NCBI GenBank assembly: GCA_023407575.1
Contig: JAEYLX010000014.1
Location: 83,424 to 147,423 of the forward strand
Length of the DNA stretch: 64,000 nucleotides
Source of the DNA: Bacillota bacterium
Lineage (GTDB): Bacteria > Bacillota > Clostridia > Lachnospirales > Lachnospiraceae
Reading direction: 5' to 3'
Below the pieces are notes generated by a model that did not search any database, was not told where the DNA came from, and saw only the letters and a program-made list of their open reading frames with translations. The position numbers and the translations under genes are program-made. Of the stretch, positions 53,376 to 61,601 are shown piece after piece; position 1 is the first letter of the stretch; each line of letters begins with the position of its first letter.

Positions 53376-54629
53376 ATGGAAAAGTATAAGGTATTGGTAG
53401 CAGATGATGAGTATATCATCCGAAGAGGAATTGTAAAGCTGCTGAAAAAACACGAGGAGTTAGAGGTAGTTGCAGAAGCGGAGGACGGTGAACAGGCACT
53501 GGAAATGGCGCAGAAAGACGATATCTCTATCTTCTTTGTGGATATTAACATGCCCTTTTTAAATGGATTGGCATTCATTGAGAAGCTTAGGCAGATCCGA
53601 CCAAAGGCAGTTGTAAACATTATAACAGGTTATGACAAATTTGAATATGTCCGCCAAGCTTTACGAATGGGTGTATTTGAGTACATATTAAAGCCGTTAA
53701 ATGAGGAAGCTTTCCATCAGACCATTCATCGAGTTCTGTCTTCTATTGGTAAAGATAAAGAGGAAGAAAACTACCTGAACTGGATGAAAACAACCTTAGA
53801 GAAAAATAAATCCAACTACATAGGTGAATTCCTGGACAAATGCCTACTGCTGCATTATAGCCCGACAAAAATAAGAGATGAAATGAATTTTCTGGGTCTG
53901 GAGTTACCCTCTGAATACATGCTTCAATTAATACACTTATCTCAAACAGAGATCTTAGACATACGTAAAAACTGGAGTGACAGCTTACTGTATTCTTCGG
54001 CAGAAAATATAGCAAGAGAGATATATCAAAGCTTAACGCCGCTCTACACTGGGAGAAATGCAAAGGGTAACCTTATTTTAATTAGTAGTGCCAAGGAAAA
54101 GCTACTAATAGAAGCAAAGAATGCGGAGTATAAAAAAGTAGTAGAAAAATATCTTCCGGTAAAAGTTATGTTACTTCAGCAAACGGGCAAAGAAGAGAAC
54201 CGGATAGCTGCTATTTATCAAGAGTTAATGACGAAGCTGGAGGAAATTAAAAGCTACCCTAGTATTATTAAGGACACAAAAAGTTTTATTGAAAATAACT
54301 ATTACAAAGCTGAGTTATCCTTAAATGATGCCGCTGATTATGTTAAAATATCACCCCAGCATTTGAGTAGAATCTTTAAGAAAGAAATGGATATTACCTT
54401 TATTGATTTTCTAACCAACATAAGAATTGAACGTGCGACGCAGTTACTTGAGGATGACAGTATTAAGATGTATGAGGTAGCAGAAACCGTTGGATACTCC
54501 TCACAACATTACTTTAGCAGTGTGTTTAAAAAGACACGGGGAGTATCACCAGTGGAATATCGTAATCAAATCAAAGATAATTTAAAAGAAAAAAGTAAGA
54601 GTAATCTAAGGAACTTTCTACATAATTAA
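53376..54629 (+). CDS. YesN-type response regulator with AraC output domain
   Basis: About 417 residues from ATG 53376. Receiver domain 1-120 with phospho-acceptor Asp in SIFFVDINMPFLNG (near 55) and the conserved Lys in ILKPLNEEAF (near 105). Middle region helical; C-terminal AraC double helix-turn-helix (about 310-410: LSLNDAADYVKISPQHLSRI and VAETVGYSSQHYFSSVFKKT). The matching kinase is at the other end of the locus (59799). It probably binds the 26-bp motif found before its own gene and before the transporter binding protein. Confidence 0.92.
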   Translation: MEKYKVLVADDEYIIRRGIVKLLKKHEELEVVAEAEDGEQALEMAQKDDISIFFVDINMPFLNGLAFIEKLRQIRPKAVVNIITGYDKFEYVRQALRMGVFEYILKPLNEEAFHQTIHRVLSSIGKDKEEENYLNWMKTTLEKNKSNYIGEFLDKCLLLHYSPTKIRDEMNFLGLELPSEYMLQLIHLSQTEILDIRKNWSDSLLYSSAENIAREIYQSLTPLYTGRNAKGNLILISSAKEKLLIEAKNAEYKKVVEKYLPVKVMLLQQTGKEENRIAAIYQELMTKLEEIKSYPSIIKDTKSFIENNYYKAELSLNDAADYVKISPQHLSRIFKKEMDITFIDFLTNIRIERATQLLEDDSIKMYEVAETVGYSSQHYFSSVFKKTRGVSPVEYRNQIKDNLKEKSKSNLRNFLHN

Positions 54630-54697
54630 GCATGCTAAATATTTGTAAATTTTGCATTGTTTATTGCAAAGACTTTTGAATGCCTTCTTCCTATAAT
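54630..54697 (+). promoter_or_regulatory. Transporter promoter region with conserved site, copy 2
   Basis: GCATGCTAAATATTTGTAAATTTTGC at 54630-54655 (shown in two parts: GCATGCTAAA and TATTTGTAAATTTTGC) matches the site ahead of the regulator gene. TATAAT at about 54692 is perfect, but no good -35 box lies 17 bp ahead, as expected for an activator-dependent promoter. Confidence 0.6.
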
Positions 54698-54805
54698 GAA
54701 ATTACCAGTTAAGATTTACTAAGTAAATAGTGTTCAGTGAAGCTGATAACAGTACTTTACTATAGTAAATATCTCTGGAAGCAGATAAGAGAAGGAGAAG
54801 AAGGT

Positions 54806-55786
54806 ATGAAAAGAAAGTTATTGGCAATGTTTTTATGTCTGGCTTTAGTTGCTACAGCTGCTGCAGGATGTAAAAATTCAGAACAAACATCGGGGGATAA
54901 TGGTAACGATAAGTTAGTTGTCGGGTTTGCACAGATTGGACAGGAGTCAGGCTGGAGAGATGCAGAGACAGCATCCATTCAATTCTATGCTGGACAGAAC
55001 CTTGATACCATTGAATTAAAATTTGCTGATGCACAGCAAAAACAAGAGAATCAGATCAAAGCAATTAAATCCTTTATCGAAATGGGTGTGGATGTAATCG
55101 GTGTTGCTCCGGTTGTTGAGACAGGTTGGGATGCTGTATTTACAGAAGCCAAAGAAGCAGGAATTCCTATCGTATTAATTGATAGAATGGCGGATGTGGA
55201 TGAAGACTTATATGCAACCTTTATCGGTTCTGACTTTATCTTAGAAGGTAAGAACGCAGCAATTGAAATGGCTACCTTACTTGGTAATGCAGGTAGTATT
55301 GTGGAACTGGAAGGAACCGTTGGTGCATCTGCAGCGAATGATCGTAAGAAGGGTTTTGATGATGAGATCGCAGCAAGCTATCCGGATATCAAAATTCTTG
55401 AATCACAGACTGGTGATTTCACTAGAGCTAAGGGCAAAGAAGTTATGGAATCCTTTTTAAAGACCTATGGTGATGAGATTAAAGGTGTTTACGCTCATAA
55501 TGATGATATGATGCTTGGCGCAATAGAAGCCATTAAAGAAGCTGGTTATAAGCCAAGCGTTGATATTAAGACAGTATCCATCGACGGCGTAAAAGGTATC
55601 TTTGAAGCTATGGCAGCTGGAGAAGCAAATGTTACAGTTGAATGTAATCCACTCTTAGGACCGCAGTTCTTTGATGTATGTAAGCAGTTAAAAGCGGGTG
55701 AAAAGGTAGATAAATGGATTAAGTCAGAGGAAGGCATCTATCGTCAAGAGACTGCAGCAACTGATTTACCAAATCGCAAATATTAA
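54806..55786 (+). CDS. Sugar ABC transporter binding lipoprotein, ribose/galactofuranose (YtfQ) type
   Basis: 326 residues from ATG 54806 (AAGGAGAAG ahead). Lipobox ATAAAGC, then a type-I periplasmic-binding domain: VGFAQIGQESGWRDAETASI, GVDVIGVAPVVETGWDAV, ELEGTVGASAANDRKKGF, AHNDDMMLGAIEAIKEAGY, VTVECNPLLGPQ. These blocks are those of YtfQ-like proteins that bind galactofuranose. It precedes the ATPase and two permeases of the same CUT2-type importer. Its sequence is clearly related to the second half of the double binding protein at 61594. Confidence 0.9.
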   Translation: MKRKLLAMFLCLALVATAAAGCKNSEQTSGDNGNDKLVVGFAQIGQESGWRDAETASIQFYAGQNLDTIELKFADAQQKQENQIKAIKSFIEMGVDVIGVAPVVETGWDAVFTEAKEAGIPIVLIDRMADVDEDLYATFIGSDFILEGKNAAIEMATLLGNAGSIVELEGTVGASAANDRKKGFDDEIAASYPDIKILESQTGDFTRAKGKEVMESFLKTYGDEIKGVYAHNDDMMLGAIEAIKEAGYKPSVDIKTVSIDGVKGIFEAMAAGEANVTVECNPLLGPQFFDVCKQLKAGEKVDKWIKSEEGIYRQETAATDLPNRKY

Positions 55787-55818
55787 TTCGTACTTAATAT
55801 CATCTATACTTTAAGGTT

Positions 55819-55861
55819 AATTAAAATCCGCTCCAGTCAAAAGCCAGGAGCGGATTTTAAA
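55819..55861 (+). terminator. Terminator after the binding-protein gene
   Basis: Stem TTAAAATCCGCTCC / GGAGCGGATTTTAA with a 13-nt loop. It would hold binding-protein expression above that of the membrane parts. Confidence 0.8.
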
Positions 55862-56029
55862 TTAGATTAATATAAAAATGAATAGATGTGAATTGAAAAT
55901 GATTTTAATGATAGAAACAAGCAATACAGCTTTGATGCCAAAATTTTGAAGCACTCATGAAGCACGGGAGTGCGGTGTGAGATTATAGATTGGTGTTATT
56001 CTTAAGAAAATAAAGGAGGTAGAAAGCGC

Positions 56030-57553
56030 ATGCAGGGGGAACGGACATTACTTCAAATGAAGCAGATTACTAAGAAATATTCAGAAGCTGTAACTGCTTT
56101 AAAGGATGTAAGCTTTCAGTTGGGACGCGGAGAAATTCATGCGTTGCTGGGGGAAAATGGCGCAGGTAAATCAACCCTCATAAAGGTGCTGACCGGTGTT
56201 GAAGATAGAAATTCAGGAAGTATTTTATTTGAAGGAAATGAGATAAAATTGGCAAGTCCACAGGATGCACAGAAACTGGGAATCAGTACAGTATATCAAG
56301 AGGTTAATCTTTGTCCAAATCTATCGGTTGCTGAAAATATTTATATCGGTAGGGAACCAAAGAAAAGTGGACGTATTGATTGGAAGACAATTTATAAGAA
56401 TGCAAAGCAATTATTGGAACGATTTGACCTGAACATTGATGTGGAGAAAACACTGGAATCCTATTCCATCGCAATTCAACAGATGGTTGCCATTGCCAGA
56501 GCAGCTGATATTTCGTCCAAGGTTCTTATCCTTGATGAACCGACTTCAAGCTTGTCAAAGAATGAGGTTGATAAGCTGTTTCAAATTATGAGGTTGCTTC
56601 GTAATGAGGGAATGGGGATTATATTTGTTACCCATTTTCTGGACCAAGTGTATGAGGTAACAGACCGAATTACAGTACTGCGTAACGGTGAATATGTGGG
56701 AAGCTATGATACCGTTAGCCTTCCTAAGATTGAATTAGTTGCAAAAATGATTGGTAAAGACTATCAGGAATTAAATAGTAAACTAATACACGACGAAGTA
56801 AATGCGACCGAAAAGGAAGCGGTAGTTTCCTTTGAAAAGGCATCAGCATTGGGTTCTATTCAAGAGCTGGATCTGTCTATTCGAGCGGGAGAAGTTATAG
56901 GATTATCCGGATTACTTGGATCTGGAAGAACCGAGATAGCCAGATTGATTTTTGGTATTGATAAGCTAGAAAAGGGGAGTTTGATACATAAAGGAAGACG
57001 ATTGCATTGGAAGAGCAATTTGGAAGCAATACGAAAAGGTATTGCCTGTTGTCCGGAGGATCGAAAGACAGAGGGCATAGTAGGCGATTTATCAGTTAGA
57101 GATAATATCATTCTTGCTTTGCAGGCGAAACGAGGCATGTATCGTAAAATATCCAGACAGGAAGCACAGAAGCTGTGTGAGGAGTTTATTAAAAAGCTGG
57201 AGATTAAGACACCTTCTGGCAATCAATTAGTAAAGAATTTAAGTGGTGGTAATCAGCAGAAGGTTATACTGGCGAGGTGGTTGGCTACTAATCCGGAGCT
57301 TTTTATTCTTGATGAGCCAACCAGAGGAATTGATGTTGGTACCAAGGCTGAGATTCAAAAGATAGTCATTGACCTTGCGAAGAAAGGAATGGCAGTAGTG
57401 TTTATTTCCTCAGAGCTCGATGAAATGCTTCGTTGCTGCAGCAGAATTGCTGTCCTGCGAGATCATAGAAAAATTGCAGAAATTAAGGGGAGTAACCTTA
57501 CAGAAGAAATTGTAATGCATTATATGGCAGGAGGCATAGAGAATGAAGAATAA
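56030..57553 (+). CDS. Sugar ABC transporter ATPase with two nucleotide-binding domains (RbsA/YtfR type)
   Basis: 507 residues, AAAGGAGG ahead. NBD1 has Walker A GENGAGKSTL and Walker B KVLILDEPTSSL. NBD2 has a Walker A-like GLLGSGRTEIARL (the Lys is replaced, as in the family), signature NLSGGNQQKV and Walker B LFILDEPTRGID. Energises the importer formed with the two permeases that follow; its stop overlaps the first permease start by 11 bp. Confidence 0.93.
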   Translation: MQGERTLLQMKQITKKYSEAVTALKDVSFQLGRGEIHALLGENGAGKSTLIKVLTGVEDRNSGSILFEGNEIKLASPQDAQKLGISTVYQEVNLCPNLSVAENIYIGREPKKSGRIDWKTIYKNAKQLLERFDLNIDVEKTLESYSIAIQQMVAIARAADISSKVLILDEPTSSLSKNEVDKLFQIMRLLRNEGMGIIFVTHFLDQVYEVTDRITVLRNGEYVGSYDTVSLPKIELVAKMIGKDYQELNSKLIHDEVNATEKEAVVSFEKASALGSIQELDLSIRAGEVIGLSGLLGSGRTEIARLIFGIDKLEKGSLIHKGRRLHWKSNLEAIRKGIACCPEDRKTEGIVGDLSVRDNIILALQAKRGMYRKISRQEAQKLCEEFIKKLEIKTPSGNQLVKNLSGGNQQKVILARWLATNPELFILDEPTRGIDVGTKAEIQKIVIDLAKKGMAVVFISSELDEMLRCCSRIAVLRDHRKIAEIKGSNLTEEIVMHYMAGGIENEE

Positions 57554-58568
57554 AGCAAATATATTGAAATATCAAGCCTTTTGGCCTTTTGCTATATTAA
57601 TATTGATTCTTATATTAAACGGAATTATTACTGGTGGAAGCTTCTTTGAAATTAAGATTGTAGATCATCATCTTTACGGCAGAATCATTGATATCTTACG
57701 TAATGGCAGCAAGCTGATGCTCCTCTCCATTGGTATGACGTTAGTACTTGCAACCAAAGGTACGGATATTTCCGTTGGATCTGTCATGGCGATAAGTGGT
57801 GCCATTGCCTGTAGTATTGTCAGTGGTAATATATTACCTAGTGTAGGAGGAAATGTAGCGATAGCTGTTATTCTGGCTATTTTTGCAGGTGTTCTTTGTG
57901 GTCTATGGAATGGTTTTTTGGTTTCTAAAATCCAAATTCAACCCATTGTTGCCACCATGATATTAATGGTAGCGGGCAGAGGTATCGCACAGCTGATTAC
58001 CAAAGGTCAAATAGTGACAGTAAACTCAGACAGTTATTACTTCATCAATGGAGGCTATATTTTAGGGTTACCCTTTCCATTATTCATAGTCGCCTTCGGA
58101 TTACTACTGTCGCTACTTTTTACCAAGAAGACCGCACTGGGACTCTTTGTAGAATCGGTTGGCTGCAACCCTGTTTCCAGCCATTTTGCAGGAATTAATG
58201 CCAGAAGAGTAAAGCTTTTCGTTTATACCATTTGCGGAGGAATGGCAGCAGTTGCAGGGTTGATAGAAAGTGCTGGAATTAAAGGTGCAGACTGTAACAA
58301 TGCAGGATTAATGATTGAGTTAGATGCTATTCTTGCAGTAGCAATTGGAGGAACATCTTTGAATGGAGGAAGGTTTTCCATTCCTGCTAGTATTGCGGGA
58401 GCTTTAATCATTCAGAGCATAACCACGACTGTTTATGCAGTTGGAATTCCACCGGAAATAACACAGGTAATTAAAGCGATTCTAGTAATCATCATTTGCT
58501 TATTCCAATCACCGGAATTTAAAGCAGCTTTTGTTTCAAAACTGCGCTTAAGAAAGGTGGTACAGTAG
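57543..58568 (+). CDS. Sugar ABC transporter permease (YtfT type)
   Basis: 341 residues, about ten helices; BPD_transp_2 family with GMTLVLATKGTDISVGSVMA (about 60-79) and AIGGTSLNGGRFSIPASIAG. Pairs with the next gene, 2 bp away, as in E. coli ytfT-yjfF, where two different permeases serve one galactofuranose importer. Confidence 0.9.
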   Translation: MKNKANILKYQAFWPFAILILILILNGIITGGSFFEIKIVDHHLYGRIIDILRNGSKLMLLSIGMTLVLATKGTDISVGSVMAISGAIACSIVSGNILPSVGGNVAIAVILAIFAGVLCGLWNGFLVSKIQIQPIVATMILMVAGRGIAQLITKGQIVTVNSDSYYFINGGYILGLPFPLFIVAFGLLLSLLFTKKTALGLFVESVGCNPVSSHFAGINARRVKLFVYTICGGMAAVAGLIESAGIKGADCNNAGLMIELDAILAVAIGGTSLNGGRFSIPASIAGALIIQSITTTVYAVGIPPEITQVIKAILVIIICLFQSPEFKAAFVSKLRLRKVVQ

Positions 58569-58570
58569 TT

Positions 58571-59539
58571 ATGAAAATTAAATGGCTTAAGATTAATAAT
58601 ATATCCCTGTTCATTACCACTGTACTATTTTTTGTGTTATTTGGATTCGGCTCCGTATCCTATGATCATTTCTTTTCCTTGTCCACCTTTTTAAATCTAT
58701 TTAACGACAATGCTTATTTAATTGTTGCAGCAATTGGTGTGACCTTTGTACTTTTAACGGGTGGTATTGATATTTCTATAGCATCAACCATTGCTTTTAC
58801 TTGTGTGTTCTCGGCATACTTATTAAGACTTGGAGTACCGGAATTCGTTGTGATACCTTTGGTACTTCTTATCGGGCTGGTATTTGGAGGAACGATGGGT
58901 TATATGATTCATGTATATAAGTTACAACCCTTTATTGTTACTCTTGCTGGACAATTCTTGATGAGAGGTCTGTGTTCCGTAATTAGCAAGGAAGCAATCC
59001 CCATTACCAATGAGTTCTATAAGAATATGGCTCTTAACAAAATAAGATTTGGTGGTGGAAAGATTTATTATTATGTACTAATTGCACTTGTGGTAGTAGC
59101 AGTATCCGTGTACATACTTAAGTTTACAAAGCTTGGTCGAAGTATCTACGCCATCGGTGGTAATGAGCAATCTGCTGTACTAATGGGCTTACCTGTTAAA
59201 CGTGTAAAGATCGCAGTTTATGCGATTAGTAGTTTCTGCGCTGCATTGGCTGGAATTATCTTTAGTTTCTATACATTAGCCGGTTTCCCACTACAAAATA
59301 TTGGTCTGGAGTTAGATGCCATATCCTCAGCAGTAATCGGTGGTACCCTTCTTACAGGTGGAGTTGGTTCTGTCATTGGCACGACAGTTGGTGTATTAAT
59401 TCAGGGTGTCATTCAAACCATCGTTACCTATCAGAATTTAAATACCTGGTGGACGAAGGTAACAATTGCGGCTCTGCTGTGTGTCTTTATTATTATTCAA
59501 AGAGTGCTTTCCTTAAGAACAGAGAAAGCGAATAAATAA
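58571..59539 (+). CDS. Sugar ABC transporter permease (YjfF type)
   Basis: 322 residues with the same fold as the preceding permease: GVTFVLLTGGIDISIASTIA (about 57-76) and AVIGGTLLTGGVGSVIGTTV. The second permease completes a YtfQRT-YjfF-like importer; a furanose sugar is the best guess for the substrate. Confidence 0.9.
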   Translation: MKIKWLKINNISLFITTVLFFVLFGFGSVSYDHFFSLSTFLNLFNDNAYLIVAAIGVTFVLLTGGIDISIASTIAFTCVFSAYLLRLGVPEFVVIPLVLLIGLVFGGTMGYMIHVYKLQPFIVTLAGQFLMRGLCSVISKEAIPITNEFYKNMALNKIRFGGGKIYYYVLIALVVVAVSVYILKFTKLGRSIYAIGGNEQSAVLMGLPVKRVKIAVYAISSFCAALAGIIFSFYTLAGFPLQNIGLELDAISSAVIGGTLLTGGVGSVIGTTVGVLIQGVIQTIVTYQNLNTWWTKVTIAALLCVFIIIQRVLSLRTEKANK

Positions 59540-59639
59540 GGAGCATAAGCTATTGTAAAATAATTCAAGTATTTATATACTGATTATTATAAAAGCCATA
59601 AAAGCTTAAATAAATAAAATTATTTTCAGTTATGCTAAG

Positions 59640-59760
59640 GTGTCAAAGGCTTTCCAGATATTTTACTATGTCAATTTGTATACTTACAAACTTTATTTAA
59701 GGTGATACAAAATATAATTTGAGCAAATAGACATTAGATAATCTAAATATCTTTTGACAC
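59640..59760 (+). repeat. Inverted-repeat element with GTGTCAAA ends
   Basis: GTGTCAAA (59640) with AGATATTT further in pairs with AAATATC and TTTTGACAC (ends 59760); eight bases are bulged. Fills the gap before the kinase gene. Similar ends at 20759 and 44183. Confidence 0.45.
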
Positions 59761-59798
59761 TATATTATAAAATAAATTTATTTCCCTGGGGTGATGCA

Positions 59799-61601
59799 AT
59801 GAGATGGATTAAGAACAGATTTATAAATATTACGCTTCGTAGTAAATTAATCTGGACTTACTTTATCATTGCACTCATCCCTTTTGTTATGATTGCAACC
59901 TTAGTGGCATATTTCTTTGTGAAACAGTCTGGTAAAAACATTTTTGAGCATACCGATCAAATGCTGAATCAGGTTAAGACCTCAATTGATGTTTATATCA
60001 GTACCATCGAAAAGACTTCCAATTATATTATAAAAGAAGCAACCACTAGCGGATTTCTAACAATGAAGTCGGAGAATGAGAGTAAGTGGGAAGAAGTAGA
60101 GCAACAAATATCCAGAATGTTGTTTGATATAGCAGATACGCACAAAGAAGTTGCTGGTGTATTAATTGCTACCGAGAATGATATGTATATTAGCACGGGT
60201 ATGACCCGAATTTCAAGGGATTCCTTTACCAGGGAAGACTGGTATCGACAGGCGGTACAAAATCCCAATGAAATTCAGATGATTAGCAATATAGCAGGTC
60301 GTAATATTATTACCAATAAAAGTTATAGTATTGATAATGTTTTCTCTTTGTCAAAGGCAATTATTGACCCCGCAACTGGTGCTATTTTAGGTGTAATCTT
60401 ATTTGACCTCAAGCATGATATCATATCAGAATCCATCCAAAGTATCACCCTTGGAGAAAAGGGTTTTATATTTGTTATTGATGGCAATAAAAATATTGTA
60501 TATACACCCACGAATAAGGTTATTTACAGAGTCAATACAGATTATCTTCAAGGTGAGGACAACACTCCAATTACCACCCGAATTGCTGGTGAAAAATATC
60601 AGATTAGACAGGACTATTCCAGTTATACGGGCTGGAAGATTATTGGTGTGTTTTCGCTGGATGATATCATGGGTTCTGTTAATACAATGATGTCCTTACT
60701 TATGATCAGTGTCCTGGTTACTTTAGTGGGCATCGTAATTATTTCTCTTAAAATATCACAGACCATCACAAATCCAATTACCCAATTAAAGCGTCTGATG
60801 AGACGAGCGGAAGCAGGAGATTTATCCGTAAGATTTGAGGTGCGTTCCAAGGATGAGGTAAGTGTTCTGGGTAATAACTTTAATCAGATGCTGGACCGCA
60901 TTGAGAATTTAATACATATGGTTTATCAGGAACAGCAGAATAAAAGAATTGCAGAGTTAAAACTATTACAAGAACAGATTAAACCACACTTTCTGTACAA
61001 CACACTTGATACGATTAACTGGATGGCCAGGGAATATGAAGCAGAAGATATTGTGCAATTGGTGGATTCTCTTACAAGCATGTACCGAATTGGATTAAGC
61101 CACGGTAAGGATTATATTAGTCTTGAAGATGAAATTAAGTACGTAAAGAATTATTTATATATTCAAAAACTACGATATGGAAGTAAGCTTAATTACGAGG
61201 TGAGTATGGATGAAAATCTCGAGACCTTAGAGGTTCCTAAACTCATTTTACAACCCTTGGTGGAGAATTCCATTTATCATGGCATTAAGGTGAAACGAGG
61301 GGAAGGTCACTTGTGGATAAGGGTCAGAGATTTAGAAGGAAACTTCTTAGAGTTGTCCGTTGAGGATGATGGTTCGGGAATGTCACCCAAACAGGTGGAG
61401 GAGTTGAATACGTTACTCAATGATGCCTCTAATCGAAATAGTAACCAAAGTTTTGGATTGTTTTATATTAAGGAGCGGCTTAAGATTCGCTACGGTAATC
61501 GCTTTTATGTTCAAGTTGAAAGCGAAAAGGAGGTTGGTACAAAAGTGACAATACGACTTCCTAAAGCAGGCAATCAGGAGGTGACAAGCGAAGGTGAATA
61601 A
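59799..61601 (+). CDS. LytS/YesM-type sensor histidine kinase
   Basis: 600 residues from ATG 59799 (GGGGTGATG ahead). Two membrane helices (about 18-42 and 290-312) border a Cache-type extracytoplasmic domain; HAMP (about 314-365), then KPHFLYNTLDTINWM with the phospho-accepting His near 395, and a GHKL ATPase (LQPLVENSIYHGI; EDDGSGMSPKQ; FGLFYIKERL). Its stop overlaps the double binding protein by 8 bp, so the two are made together. The regulator at 53376 has the same operon and is the clear partner. Confidence 0.93.
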   Translation: MRWIKNRFINITLRSKLIWTYFIIALIPFVMIATLVAYFFVKQSGKNIFEHTDQMLNQVKTSIDVYISTIEKTSNYIIKEATTSGFLTMKSENESKWEEVEQQISRMLFDIADTHKEVAGVLIATENDMYISTGMTRISRDSFTREDWYRQAVQNPNEIQMISNIAGRNIITNKSYSIDNVFSLSKAIIDPATGAILGVILFDLKHDIISESIQSITLGEKGFIFVIDGNKNIVYTPTNKVIYRVNTDYLQGEDNTPITTRIAGEKYQIRQDYSSYTGWKIIGVFSLDDIMGSVNTMMSLLMISVLVTLVGIVIISLKISQTITNPITQLKRLMRRAEAGDLSVRFEVRSKDEVSVLGNNFNQMLDRIENLIHMVYQEQQNKRIAELKLLQEQIKPHFLYNTLDTINWMAREYEAEDIVQLVDSLTSMYRIGLSHGKDYISLEDEIKYVKNYLYIQKLRYGSKLNYEVSMDENLETLEVPKLILQPLVENSIYHGIKVKRGEGHLWIRVRDLEGNFLELSVEDDGSGMSPKQVEELNTLLNDASNRNSNQSFGLFYIKERLKIRYGNRFYVQVESEKEVGTKVTIRLPKAGNQEVTSEGE

